50,589 nt of DNA from Acidimicrobiaceae bacterium (GCA_009845995.1 VXYK01000003.1:1-50589); one strand, 5' to 3'. Counted from the first letter of the stretch, positions 40,054 to 48,658 are shown. Notes: a model not told the origin generated them from the letters alone. Numbers and translations are program-made.

Positions 40054-41781
40054 ATGCTCGACATGATTATCAAAGGTGGGACCATCGTCGATGGCACTGG
40101 TGCCGCACCAGTACCAGGTGACATCGGGATTCGCGATGGCCGAATTGTTGCTGTCGGCACGGTCGACGAACCAGTAGCAGAGACGGTGGATGCCAGCGGG
40201 CTGGTGGTATGCCCCGGGTTCGTCGACCCACACACCCACTACGACGCGCAGATATTCTGGGACCCGCGGACAACCCCGTCGAACCTCTTCGGCGTGACCT
40301 CGATGATCGGGGGCAACTGCGGTTTCACCCTCGCCCCGCTCGGCGACGAATCCGACGGCGAATACCTGAAGAAGATGATGGTCAAGGTCGAAGGGATGGC
40401 GCTTGAGGCATTGGAACTGGGAGTGCCGTGGAACTGGCGGACCTTCGGCGAATATCTCGATCGGGTGGCCGAAAACGGCACGGCCATCAACGTCGGTTTC
40501 CTGGTCGGCCACTGCGCGTTGCGCCGACTGGTCATGAAAGACGACTCTGTGGGCCACGAAGCAAGCGCACAACAAGTCGCGCAGATGCGGGAGCTTCTAA
40601 AAGAGTCGATCGAAGCTGGCGGCCTCGGGTTCTCAACCGGCCGCTCGTTCACTCACAACGACTGGGACGGGAACCCCGTACCGAGCCGTTGGGCGGCCTG
40701 GGATGAAGTGCTGGAACTCTGCCGGGAAACCTCGGCCCACGAGGGCACGACTCTCGAATGGGTGGCTGACGGATGCCTCAACGGATTTGAGGACGACGAA
40801 GTCGAGTTGATGACCAAAATGTCGGTTGAAGGGCAGCGGCCGCTCAACTGGAACGTGTTGACTATCGACTCGGCCCGCCCCGAGGCCTACCGCAACCAGA
40901 TCGCCGCATGCGAGAAGGCCAACTCAGAAGGGGCCAAGATCGTGGCCCTGACCATGCCGATCCTGGTCGGTATGAACATGAGCCTCGGGACTTTCTGCGC
41001 GCTGCATCAACTCCCGGAGTGGAAGACAGTCTTCAGCCTCGATTACCCGGAACGGATGGCGCAGCTGCGCGACCCCGAGGTGGTCACCTGGCTTGAGAAT
41101 CAAGCGGCGCTTCCGGAAGCGGGAGTGTTCTCCCGCCTGACCGGCTGGGACAACTACATGGTGGGCGATACCTACTCCGCCGCCAACGAAGGCCTCAAGG
41201 GCCGCACGGTTGGAGACATCGCCCGTGAGCGGGGTAGACGGGCGTTCCACACAATGGTCGAGATCGCCCTCGAAGACGAACTGCGAACAGTTTGGTGGCC
41301 GCTGCCGACCGACGATGACGCCGAGAGTTGGCGTTTGAGGGCACAGGCATGGGAACACGAAGCGGTGATGATCGGCGGCTCCGATGCGGGCGCTCACCTC
41401 GACCGCATGGCGGGTGCCCCCTACACCACGGCCTGGCTTGCCGACTGCCTGAGCGGCCGGCAGCTCACGAGCATGGAGAACGCCATCCGGCATCTCACAG
41501 ACGTACCAGCACGGCTCTTCGGCCTGCGGGACCGGGGCCGTGTCGCAGAAGGCTATTTTGCCGATCTGGTCTTGTTCGACAGCGACGAGGTTGGGGCTAC
41601 TGATGTGGAGTTGGTGTTCGACCTGCCGGGCGACAGCAAGCGTCTCTATTCCGAAGCCACCGGCATCAGACGCGTGATGGTCAACGGAGTCACGACCGTG
41701 CTCGACGGTCAGGCCACCGACGAACTCCCCGGTGTAGTGCTGCGCAGCGGCACCGACACCGTCACAGTTCCCGTCCCCTAA
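40054..41781 (+). CDS. N-acyl-D-amino-acid deacylase-type amidohydrolase
   Basis: 575 residues of the D-aminoacylase/amidohydrolase_3 branch. N-terminal IIKGGTIVDGTGAAPVPGDI, metal ligands PGFVDPHTHYDAQ (H60, H62), GGNCGFTLAP whose Cys is the family's metal ligand, and GGSDAGAHLDRMAG near the end. Likely hydrolyses N-acyl-D-amino acids or related compounds in the cytoplasm; substrate unconfirmed. Chosen start ATG 40054 follows GGGAGGACGAAGC; a longer open frame extends 47 codons upstream but lacks coding character. Confidence 0.9.
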   Translation: MLDMIIKGGTIVDGTGAAPVPGDIGIRDGRIVAVGTVDEPVAETVDASGLVVCPGFVDPHTHYDAQIFWDPRTTPSNLFGVTSMIGGNCGFTLAPLGDESDGEYLKKMMVKVEGMALEALELGVPWNWRTFGEYLDRVAENGTAINVGFLVGHCALRRLVMKDDSVGHEASAQQVAQMRELLKESIEAGGLGFSTGRSFTHNDWDGNPVPSRWAAWDEVLELCRETSAHEGTTLEWVADGCLNGFEDDEVELMTKMSVEGQRPLNWNVLTIDSARPEAYRNQIAACEKANSEGAKIVALTMPILVGMNMSLGTFCALHQLPEWKTVFSLDYPERMAQLRDPEVVTWLENQAALPEAGVFSRLTGWDNYMVGDTYSAANEGLKGRTVGDIARERGRRAFHTMVEIALEDELRTVWWPLPTDDDAESWRLRAQAWEHEAVMIGGSDAGAHLDRMAGAPYTTAWLADCLSGRQLTSMENAIRHLTDVPARLFGLRDRGRVAEGYFADLVLFDSDEVGATDVELVFDLPGDSKRLYSEATGIRRVMVNGVTTVLDGQATDELPGVVLRSGTDTVTVPVP

Positions 41782-41796
41782 CCGCGAAGGCTCGCA

Positions 41797-41885
41797 CCGG
41801 CATCATGCGCGGCGCGTTGCTTTCCGCTCTTGTTCGCTTCGCTCACGGGCCGCTAGGCCCGGAGCACAGTGCCGGCATCATGCGC
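41797..41885. repeat. Family A repeat flanked by a 14-nt direct duplication
   Basis: The core at 41825-41860 matches the repeat at 8405-8440 (CGCTCTTGTTCGCT, then CGCTCACGGGCCGCT). On both sides sits CCGGCATCATGCGC (41797-41810 and 41872-41885, 75 nt apart). The right copy lies within the 3' end of the serine hydrolase and the stop codon of that gene falls in the repeat, so an insertion with duplicated flanks seems to have given this gene a new end. Confidence 0.6.
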
Positions 41886-42989
41886 CGCGAATATCACCCG
41901 GCCGGCTCTCATCCCCCCGACTACGTCTGACATCATGCGATTCATGGCGTAGCAGACCGTTAGTGAGTTCTCGACGTCCACCACAGCCATCGAACCGCCC
42001 CAGCCGGCCCAGAACAGGGTGCGGTCATTGATCCCGAGGGGCATTGCTTCGGAGTTGAGTCCGTATCCGATGCCGAACTTCATGTTGTAGCCGAGCACCA
42101 GATCGGGTCCCGATGCCTGCACTTCGAAGATCCGTTCGATGGTGGACGGGCCGAGGAAACGGATCCCTTGGGATTCGCCGCCCTGGGCCAGGATGGAGAC
42201 GACTTTCGCAACCGAGCGGGCGTTGCCGTGGCCGTTCGAGGCGGGGAACTCGGCTCGACGCCAGCGGTCGGTGTTGACGAACTGAGAATGCTCGGCCTCG
42301 CCACGAGCCTGACGGGCCGGTATCGGGTTGCTGTGATCGCCAATACCCTCGGCTTCGTCGGTGCGCATCTCGGCGACACGGTCGAACTCGCTGTCGGCAA
42401 GCCCGATATGAAAGTCGGCGCCGATAGGGCCGGCGATCTCTTCGCGAAAGAAGGTGCCGAGCGAACGGCCGGTGACCCGCCGCACCACCTCACCGAGCAA
42501 CCATCCCTGGGTGGATGCGTGATAGCCCGAGGCTGTGCCCGGTTCCCACCAGGGACTCTGAGCTGCCAGGTTGGCGCAACAGTGGTCCCAGTCATACATC
42601 TCTTCTTTGGTTATCGGCGGATCGAAGCCTGGCAGCCCGGCCGTGTGACTCATCAGGTGACGAATCAGCACTCCCTGTTTGCCGGCGGCCGCGAACTCCG
42701 GCCAGTGCGCCGCGACCGGGTCATCCACCGAGAGCGCGCCCCGGTCGTGCAGGACCAACACGCACAATGCGGCCATCATCTTGGTGGTCGACCAGACGTT
42801 GACAATCGTGTCGCGTTCCCACGGTTTCGTTGCGGCGACATCTCGATGCCCGCCCCAAAGATCGACTACCAGCTCACCCCGGTGGACCACGGAACACGAA
42901 GCGCCCAGATCGCCCTCATCGAAGTTGGTCGAAAACGCATCGCGCACGCCTTCAAACCCGACCTCACAGGTTCCATGTATCTCAGCCAC
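41853..42989 (-). CDS. Serine hydrolase of the beta-lactamase/EstB family
   Basis: 378 residues with a penicillin-binding/class-C-beta-lactamase fold. Active-site SxxK is STTKMMAA (S67, K70); the second motif is GYHASTQGW (Y156); GWGGSMAVVD near the end takes the KTG position. This pattern fits EstB-type esterases and D-aminopeptidase-like proteins rather than classical beta-lactamases. No signal peptide is visible. The final residues (HDAGTVLRA) and stop come from the repeat at 41825-41860, so the natural end may have been altered. It is convergent with the amidohydrolase. Confidence 0.9.
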   Translation of the reverse strand: MAEIHGTCEVGFEGVRDAFSTNFDEGDLGASCSVVHRGELVVDLWGGHRDVAATKPWERDTIVNVWSTTKMMAALCVLVLHDRGALSVDDPVAAHWPEFAAAGKQGVLIRHLMSHTAGLPGFDPPITKEEMYDWDHCCANLAAQSPWWEPGTASGYHASTQGWLLGEVVRRVTGRSLGTFFREEIAGPIGADFHIGLADSEFDRVAEMRTDEAEGIGDHSNPIPARQARGEAEHSQFVNTDRWRRAEFPASNGHGNARSVAKVVSILAQGGESQGIRFLGPSTIERIFEVQASGPDLVLGYNMKFGIGYGLNSEAMPLGINDRTLFWAGWGGSMAVVDVENSLTVCYAMNRMMSDVVGGMRAGRVIFAAHDAGTVLRA

Positions 42990-43111
42990 AGCGACACCGT
43001 AACCGTTTTGCTCTCCAGTCAGGCCGCCACGCGCCGTTCACTTCACGGTGACACTCCCTTGAAGCTCAGCGAGGACTGTCCGCGGGAGTCCAGTTGCACG
43101 TAACAAGTTAT

Positions 43112-43129
43112 CAATATGATATCATATTG
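43112..43129. promoter_or_regulatory. 18-nt perfect palindrome upstream of SPFH gene
   Basis: CAATATGAT followed by its exact reverse complement ATCATATTG, in an AT-rich gap 31 nt upstream of the SPFH start. TTGCAC at 43094-43099 and TATGAT/GATATC within the palindrome suggest that it overlaps a promoter's -10 region. The operon's second gene encodes a ribbon-helix-helix protein, a natural candidate to bind it. An AAAAGGAAC ribosome-binding site follows before ATG 43161. Confidence 0.55.
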
Positions 43130-43160
43130 CTACTACAGGTAACTAAGCAAAAGGAACGTC

Positions 43161-44051
43161 ATGGATCAACTCAACGAAACTTCAAGCCGGTCACACTCAG
43201 GCGTACCGTGGCTCGCCCTCGACGTGCTGATGCTCATTGCGTCGATCCTGCTCTACGTCTTCGGCGGCATCGCCGGCAGCCTCCTGATGATCTTCGCGGC
43301 GATTTTCTTGTCGGTCGCGGTGACTGTCGTGTCGATCAGTTTCTTCATGGTGCAACCCAACCAGGGTGCTGTGCTGATGTTCTTCGGTGACTACCGCGGC
43401 ACAGACACCAAACCGGGGCTGCGGATCGCAAATCCTCTCTACGTGTCGAAGAAGGTGTCGCTGCGGGTCCGCAACTTCACGACACAGACCTCCAAGGTCA
43501 ACGACGCACGAGGCAATCCGATCGAGATCGCCGCGGTGGTCGTCTGGCGTGTCATAGATACCGCCCGGGCGGTCTTCGGTGTCGACAACTTCACGTCCTA
43601 CGTCCACACCCAGTCCGAGTCAGCGGTCCGCCAGCTGGCCCGCTCCTACCCTTACGACGCGTTCGAGGAGACCGACGTGACCACCCTCATCGGTGCTACC
43701 AGCGAAGTCAACGCGCACCTGCTAGTCGAACTGCAAGAGCGAGCCGATGACGCAGGGGTCGAGATACTCGAAGCTCGAATCACCGACCTCGCCTACGCGC
43801 CGGAGATCGCAGAAGCAATGCTTCGGCGGCAACAAGCCGCCGCCATCGTGGCGGCGCGCAAAGAAATCGTCAACGGCGCGGTGTTGATGGTACGTGACGC
43901 GGTGCGCGGACTAGAAGAAGGAGACAACGGCGAGCAGACCATCCCCCTCGACGCCGACCGCAAGGCCACGTTCGCATCAAACCTCATGACGGTGATCGCC
44001 AGCGACAGTCCAACCAATCCCGTCGTCAACGTCGGCACGCTCAACCGGTAA
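43161..44051 (+). CDS. SPFH/Band 7 (stomatin-like) membrane protein
   Basis: 296 residues with two N-terminal membrane segments (LALDVLMLIASILLYVFGG and LLMIFAAIFLSVAVTVVSIS), then the SPFH domain (PNQGAVLMFFGDYRGTDTKP, IEIAAVVVWRVIDTARAVFG, ARSYPYDAFEETD) and a coiled-coil C-terminal helix with AEAMLRRQQAAAIVAARKEI. Such proteins oligomerise and organise membrane microdomains. It is followed 16 nt later by a small Arc-type protein, an arrangement that recurs in actinobacteria and proteobacteria. Confidence 0.93.
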   Translation: MDQLNETSSRSHSGVPWLALDVLMLIASILLYVFGGIAGSLLMIFAAIFLSVAVTVVSISFFMVQPNQGAVLMFFGDYRGTDTKPGLRIANPLYVSKKVSLRVRNFTTQTSKVNDARGNPIEIAAVVVWRVIDTARAVFGVDNFTSYVHTQSESAVRQLARSYPYDAFEETDVTTLIGATSEVNAHLLVELQERADDAGVEILEARITDLAYAPEIAEAMLRRQQAAAIVAARKEIVNGAVLMVRDAVRGLEEGDNGEQTIPLDADRKATFASNLMTVIASDSPTNPVVNVGTLNR

Positions 44052-44067
44052 CCCTCAGAAAGTCTGC

Positions 44068-44259
44068 ATGACCCGACAACGCAAGCAGTACCTGCTCCGG
44101 ATCCCCCAGGAGCTCTACGACGCCTACGAGATATGGGCCGGCGACGAGTTCCGCTCGATCAACGCCCAGATTGAGGCCACCCTCGTCGATGCTGCACGAC
44201 GTGCCAACCGCCTGAGACCACAACCCGAGCCCCAACCTGTCGAGGAGTCCCGCAACTAG
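44068..44259 (+). CDS. Arc-type ribbon-helix-helix protein
   Basis: 63 residues: QYLLRIPQELYDAYEIWAGD, then the helix FRSINAQIEATLVDAARR, the Arc/MetJ-like ribbon-helix-helix pattern, with a Pro-rich tail. This type commonly accompanies SPFH genes in bacteria. It probably binds DNA as a dimer and may repress its own operon through the palindrome at 43112-43129 (inference). Confidence 0.85.
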   Translation: MTRQRKQYLLRIPQELYDAYEIWAGDEFRSINAQIEATLVDAARRANRLRPQPEPQPVEESRN

Positions 44260-44282
44260 CGCCCCGGCTAAGACTCGGGCGC
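44259..44282. terminator. Hairpin between convergent genes
   Basis: 6-bp stem GCGCCC (44259-44264) and GGGCGC (44277-44282) around a 12-nt loop, directly at the stop of the Arc-type gene and overlapping the 3' end of the convergent ybdK-like gene. Probably a bidirectional terminator; there is no U-tract. Confidence 0.4.
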
Positions 44283-45410
44283 GGCGATCGTGTCGGCGAC
44301 CAGTGCTTGGACGACGGCTCGGAGCGCCTCGTCTTCAGACGCACCCTCGGTGAGCGCACTGTTGTACACCGCCAGTTGGCGATCCGCGGAGGTGCCGCGG
44401 TCACAGATTGTGAGCGCGTGCTCCACCTCGGCGACACAGTTCAAGGCCTCGGCGTCGGGTCGAACCAGTTCGACGAGTTCTGCCACCAGATCCGTGAACG
44501 GCACCAACTCGCCTTTGCCGAAGTCGATCAGCTCACCACCGATCCCGTACCGCTGAGCCCTCCACAGGTTCTCCGACAGCAGGAAGTTGGAGTAGCTGCG
44601 CCAACGCCGATTCTGTGATTTGAGCCTCCAGAGCATCCTCAACAGACAGACGTACAGAGCGGCGACGCAGATGGTGTCCTCCATCTTCGCGGGCAGGTCA
44701 GCGACCCGCATCTCCAGAGTGGGATAGCGCTCCGACGGGCGAATATGCCACCACACCTTGCTGGAGTCCTCAATGATCCCGGCGTTCACCAGCACATCCA
44801 CATGGCGTCGGAACTCTGACCACGAATCGAACTTGTCGGGGAACCCGGTGCGCGGCAGGGTCGCGAACAACGTCGTGCGGTAGCTCCGCAGGCCCGTATC
44901 GCGACCCTCCCAGAAAGGCGAGGAAGTCGACAGGGCAAGCAGATGCGGCAGGAAGTACGAGGCCTGGTTCATCAGGTCGATCCGCAGTTCGGGATCCGCG
45001 ATGCCGACATGGACATGCAACCCCGAGATGACCAACTGCCGGGACACCCCCTGCAGATCCTCGACCAAGGCCTGGTAACGCTCCCCTTCGCTGTACTCGA
45101 GTTGGTTCACGCGCGCGAACGGATGAGTCGAAGCGGCGATAGGCGCCAACCCGTACTCGGCTGCGGCCTCCGTCACCGCCAAACGCAGCAGACCAACATC
45201 AGCACGCAGGTACTTCATATCGGTGCAGATCCCGGTGGCGATCTCGAGCTGCGAACTGAACAGCTCTCTGGCCACCAGACCGTGACGCAGGTCGGCGACT
45301 TTCTCCAACAGGCCGGGAGGCTGCTTGGCGACGAGGGCGCCCGTATCGAGCTCAACGAGCTGATACTCCTCTTCGATGCCTAGCGACCAGGTCGGCTCGT
45401 CGGACCCCAC
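44268..45410 (-). CDS. ybdK: Carboxylate-amine ligase, YbdK type (glutamate-cysteine-ligase-like)
   Basis: 380 residues of the GCS2 family. SLGIEEEYQLV (E13-E15) opens the ATP/metal site; SGLHVHVGIADPELR, WWHIRPSERYPTLEMRVAD and LSENLWRAQRYG are typical of the YbdK subfamily. YbdK in E. coli has weak glutamate-cysteine ligase activity. In a mycothiol-using organism the true substrate is uncertain; a different amine or carboxylate is plausible. It stands alone, converging on the Arc-type gene. 45411-45501 upstream shows no further feature. Confidence 0.92.
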   Translation of the reverse strand: MGSDEPTWSLGIEEEYQLVELDTGALVAKQPPGLLEKVADLRHGLVARELFSSQLEIATGICTDMKYLRADVGLLRLAVTEAAAEYGLAPIAASTHPFARVNQLEYSEGERYQALVEDLQGVSRQLVISGLHVHVGIADPELRIDLMNQASYFLPHLLALSTSSPFWEGRDTGLRSYRTTLFATLPRTGFPDKFDSWSEFRRHVDVLVNAGIIEDSSKVWWHIRPSERYPTLEMRVADLPAKMEDTICVAALYVCLLRMLWRLKSQNRRWRSYSNFLLSENLWRAQRYGIGGELIDFGKGELVPFTDLVAELVELVRPDAEALNCVAEVEHALTICDRGTSADRQLAVYNSALTEGASEDEALRAVVQALVADTIAAPES

Positions 45411-45501
45411 TGCTTCTCCCTCGTAGTCACAGCGAGTGTAGTGCCCCTGCGAAGCGCCCCACTATCGCCCGCAATGTCCTCCGGGCACAACTGTCAGGGA
45501 A

Positions 45502-46332
45502 CTACAGCAGACCGTGGTCTTGGGTGAGTTTCTGGGCCAGCACGATCTGGCCGCGGTGTTGCTCGGCCGCGGGATTGGTGCACAGCCAGGCGACAGCCGC
45601 GCCGATCTGTTCAGGAGTGCCAGCCGTGAAGTTGCCCTCGTACTGCTTGGCTCGACCGGAGGCGACCTGGCGTTCGGTGGCCACATGTCCGGGATCGATG
45701 TTGAATGCGCGGATCCCATCAGCTGCGTGTTCGACCTCGAGCATCGGCGCCACACGCTCGAAGGCCGCCTTGGTCATCGCGTAGCCCATTCCCCAGCCAC
45801 CTGAACCGATCCGGTTGGCAGGAGTCGTGTAGGCGGTAGCCGAGATCATGTTGACAACGGTCCCTCCGCCCGCGGCGATCATGGTTGGCAGCGCCGCATG
45901 GAGCACTGCCAGCTGGGCGAACAAGTTGCCTTCGAACAAATTTTTTATCTGCTCGTCGGTCAGGTCCATGAACTCCAACATCGCACCCGGTCCTTGGTAG
46001 ATGGCGTTGTTCACGACAACGTCGAGGCGCTCAAAGTGCGCAACCGTGTGATGTACCGCGGCTTCGACGGTGGCACGGTCGAGGACATCCATGTACAGCG
46101 ACAAGGCTCGCCCACCGGCAGCTTCGATCCCGGCGGCAGTCGTGTCCAGCCCACCGGGCACAACGATGCTCTCATCGCTTTCGAGGCGGCGATCCCCGTC
46201 GACAAGAGTGCGGGCACCGATAGCGAGGTCGTAGCCGGCATTCGCCAGCGACAAGGCGATGGCTTTGCCGAGGCCTCGGCTCGCCCCTGTCACCAGGGCC
46301 ACCGGCCGAGATTCAGCAGTGGGTTCAGCCAT
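45502..46332 (-). CDS. SDR oxidoreductase
   Basis: 276-residue classical short-chain dehydrogenase: VALVTGASRGLGKAIALSLA cofactor motif, VVNNAIYQGPGAMLEF (NNAG-type region, Gly replaced by Ile), NMISATAYTTPANRIGSGG and catalytic YAMTKAAFERVAPMLEVEH. Substrate unknown. Its ATG overlaps the lysC stop (ATGA on the minus strand), so the pair is translationally coupled, although no functional link between SDR and aspartate kinase is evident. Confidence 0.88.
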   Translation of the reverse strand: MAEPTAESRPVALVTGASRGLGKAIALSLANAGYDLAIGARTLVDGDRRLESDESIVVPGGLDTTAAGIEAAGGRALSLYMDVLDRATVEAAVHHTVAHFERLDVVVNNAIYQGPGAMLEFMDLTDEQIKNLFEGNLFAQLAVLHAALPTMIAAGGGTVVNMISATAYTTPANRIGSGGWGMGYAMTKAAFERVAPMLEVEHAADGIRAFNIDPGHVATERQVASGRAKQYEGNFTAGTPEQIGAAVAWLCTNPAAEQHRGQIVLAQKLTQDHGLL

Positions 46333-47573
46333 CAGATGTGGCTGCGGTCCTCAGGGGCTTTGTGCAGCTCGAAGGCGGCGTGAAGTTTCGCCACCGCCCG
46401 CTCGACCTGGGTTTCACGAACCACACACGACACCCGAATCGCCGATGTGGAGATCATCTCGATGTTGATGTCGTTGTCGGAGAGAGTCTCGAACATGGTG
46501 GCCGCAACGCCAGGATTGGTCTTCATGCCTGCCCCGATAAGGCTGACCCGAGCAATTCCATCGTCGGCCACGACACCGACCGCGCCGAGTGACTCGAGAA
46601 TGGAGTCGGCCGCCTCGGTGGCTGCCTCAACCTGGTCGTGGGGCACGGTGAAGCTGATATCGGTATGACCCTGAGCCGACACGTTCTGCACGATCATGTC
46701 GACGTTGACATCAGCGTTCGCCAACGTGCGAAACAGCAGCGCCGCCACACCTGGACGGTCGATCACCCCCGAGACGGTCATCTTCGCCTCGCTGGTGTCG
46801 TGCGTCACTGCGGAAATGAGTGCACCTTCCATGGGACCCTCCTCGGTTACCCAAGTACCCGGAACCCACGAGAACGCGCTGCGCACATGCAACTTCACTC
46901 CGTAGGCCCGGGCCAACTCGACAGACCGCATCGCCGGCTTGGGGCAGCCAGTCGCGGTCATCTCGAGTAGTTCGTCGAATGAGACTTGATCGATCCGTTG
47001 AGCGTTGGCCACCAGCCGAGGATCGGTGGTGAACACGCCGGGAACATCTGTGTAGAGCTCGCAGGCGTCGGCGTCCAAGGCGTGGGCGAGCGCCACTGCG
47101 GTGGTGTCTGAACCTCCGCGGCCAAGGAATGTGACATTGTTGTCGGTCGAAACTCCCTGCGAACCCCCGACTACAGGTATGCGACCAGCGTCGAGCGCCT
47201 CGCGGATCCGATCGGGACGCAGCTCAAGGATTTTGGCGTTCTGGTGGGTCGAGTCGGTCAGGAAACCGGCCTGGCTGCCAGTGAACGAGTCCGATTCGAT
47301 TCCGAGATCATGCAAGGCCATCGAAACCAGGGCGCAGGCTTTGCGTTCGCCACCGGTGATGAGCATGTCCATCTCCCGCCCCGGTTGTGTCCCGGACACG
47401 TGTTTGGCGAGACGCAGAAGCTCGTCGGTTTCCTTGCCCATAGCCGAAGCGACGAGCACGATCTGGTCGCCTCGCCTGTGGCTGCGCGCCACGTAGTCGG
47501 CGACCTCACGGATGCGATCCGGGTCGCCCACCGACGTGCCGCCGAACTTCTGAACAAGGAGTGCCACGACCAA
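46332..47573 (-). CDS. lysC: Aspartate kinase
   Basis: First step of the aspartate pathway to lysine, threonine, methionine and diaminopimelate. 413 residues: LVQKFGGTSVGDPDRI (K9), ITGGERKACALVSMALHDLG, NVTFLGRGGSDTTAVALAH and ELYTDVPGVFTTDPRLV, with two ACT domains at the C-terminus (GVIDRPGVAALLFRTLANAD, VSLIGAGMKTNPGVAATMFE). ACT domains normally mediate feedback by lysine and threonine. The usual asd partner is not adjacent; instead an SDR gene overlaps downstream. It is divergent from the gene at 47622. Confidence 0.96.
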   Translation of the reverse strand: MVVALLVQKFGGTSVGDPDRIREVADYVARSHRRGDQIVLVASAMGKETDELLRLAKHVSGTQPGREMDMLITGGERKACALVSMALHDLGIESDSFTGSQAGFLTDSTHQNAKILELRPDRIREALDAGRIPVVGGSQGVSTDNNVTFLGRGGSDTTAVALAHALDADACELYTDVPGVFTTDPRLVANAQRIDQVSFDELLEMTATGCPKPAMRSVELARAYGVKLHVRSAFSWVPGTWVTEEGPMEGALISAVTHDTSEAKMTVSGVIDRPGVAALLFRTLANADVNVDMIVQNVSAQGHTDISFTVPHDQVEAATEAADSILESLGAVGVVADDGIARVSLIGAGMKTNPGVAATMFETLSDNDINIEMISTSAIRVSCVVRETQVERAVAKLHAAFELHKAPEDRSHI

Positions 47574-47621
47574 TAAGGCTACCGTCGGCCAAACCGCTCT
47601 TGTCGTGAGATACTGGCCGCT

Positions 47622-48047
47622 GTGGCTTCCCCCGACGCCGAAGATGTATTTCTGCGGATTCCTGCGCTTCAGTCGTACGCGCCGATTGTGCGAGTGGGAG
47701 CGGCTGCGTTGGCTATCCGACTCGGCATGGGCTTCGTGGAGATCGACGATCTGCGATCGGCGATGGACAAAGCGATGATCATGCTGCTCGACGGCGTTGA
47801 CGGACCCGAGAACATAACGGACGCGCCTCGCAGCAACCCCGCCGACGCGGGCCCCTTCGTTGATGTCGTATTTCGTATCGTGGAGAACCGTTTCGAGTTC
47901 GAAGCCACTCGCACCGATCCCTCAGGCGTGTCTGAGACAGCCTTGCGTCTCTTCGACAACAGCGCACGCGAGCTTGTCGACGAACTGCGTGTCGACCCCG
48001 ATACCGGAGCGATCTGGCTGGGTAAGGCCCTCGCCGACGTACGCTGA
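47622..48047 (+). CDS. Anti-sigma-like (RsbW/GHKL) protein, degenerate
   Basis: 141 residues from GTG 47622. The first half resembles RsbW-type regulators: VRVGAAALAIRLGMGFVEID, then DLRSAMDKAMIMLLDG in the N-box position. The Glu that acts as base and the Asn that binds Mg are not present (DKAMIM), and no glycine box is seen, so kinase activity is doubtful. The second half contains FEATRTDPSGVSETALRLFD. It starts 48 nt from lysC (divergent) and ends 4 nt before orn. A partner-switching role is possible but no sigma factor is in the window. Confidence 0.6.
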   Translation: MASPDAEDVFLRIPALQSYAPIVRVGAAALAIRLGMGFVEIDDLRSAMDKAMIMLLDGVDGPENITDAPRSNPADAGPFVDVVFRIVENRFEFEATRTDPSGVSETALRLFDNSARELVDELRVDPDTGAIWLGKALADVR

Positions 48048-48051
48048 GACC

Positions 48052-48591
48052 ATGTTGGCCTGGATGGATCTGGAAATGACGGGGCTGGATCCCGACCAAG
48101 ACACAATCTTGGAGATCGCAACTCTCATCACCGACGACAACCTTGAGTTGATCGCCGAGGGGCCGGACCTCATCATCCATGCCAGCGAAGAGGATCTGAC
48201 CGGCATGGAAGATGTCGTCGTGAAGATGCACACCCGCAGCGGGCTCCTCGAAGCGGTTCGCGACTCGACAGTGACCCTTGCCGAAGCTGGAGCACAGACG
48301 TTGGCCTTCTTGAAGCAACACATCGATCAGGCAGGAACGGTCCCGCTTTGCGGCAACTCAATAGGCACCGACCGTCGATTCCTGGCCAAACACCTCACTG
48401 AGATTGAGGAGTTCCTGCACTACCGCTCCGTTGATGTTTCAACCGTCAAGGAACTCGCCCGTCGCTGGAATCCTGAAGTCCTGGAGTCGGCCCCCAAGAA
48501 GGCCACGGGCCATCGGGCCATGGACGACGTTCGGGAGAGCCTGGAGGAACTACGCCACTACCGCAGTGCTGTGTTCCGCCGGGCACTGTGA
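48052..48591 (+). CDS. orn: Oligoribonuclease
   Basis: DEDDh exonuclease that degrades 2-5-nt RNAs to nucleotides, essential in many bacteria. 179 residues with D6 and E8 in WMDLEMTGLDP, D107 in NSIGTDRRFL, and H154/D159 in GHRAMDDVRESLEEL. Size and motif spacing are standard. ATG 48052 lies 4 nt after the preceding stop, so it is likely co-transcribed with the anti-sigma-like gene. Downstream is the paired repeat at 48592-48658. Confidence 0.96.
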   Translation: MLAWMDLEMTGLDPDQDTILEIATLITDDNLELIAEGPDLIIHASEEDLTGMEDVVVKMHTRSGLLEAVRDSTVTLAEAGAQTLAFLKQHIDQAGTVPLCGNSIGTDRRFLAKHLTEIEEFLHYRSVDVSTVKELARRWNPEVLESAPKKATGHRAMDDVRESLEELRHYRSAVFRRAL

Positions 48592-48658
48592 TTTCGCCGG
48601 GCGTAGCCGGAGCCGCGGCCACCGACTCGAGCTTGCGCCGGGCTTAGCCGGAGCCGCG
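48592..48658. repeat. Second pair of family B hairpin repeats
   Basis: Copies at 48592-48618 and 48633-48658 share TTTCGCCGGGCGTAGC and CGGAGCCGCGG (second copy GGGCTTAGC) with the units at 2013-2084; corresponding bases are 41 nt apart in both pairs. Located right after the orn stop codon. The rest of 48659-48894 contains two inverted repeats and no supported gene. Confidence 0.7.

Noticed and set aside
41853..42989. Beta-lactamase resistance gene
   Set aside because: Motifs and absence of a signal peptide fit EstB-type esterases better.
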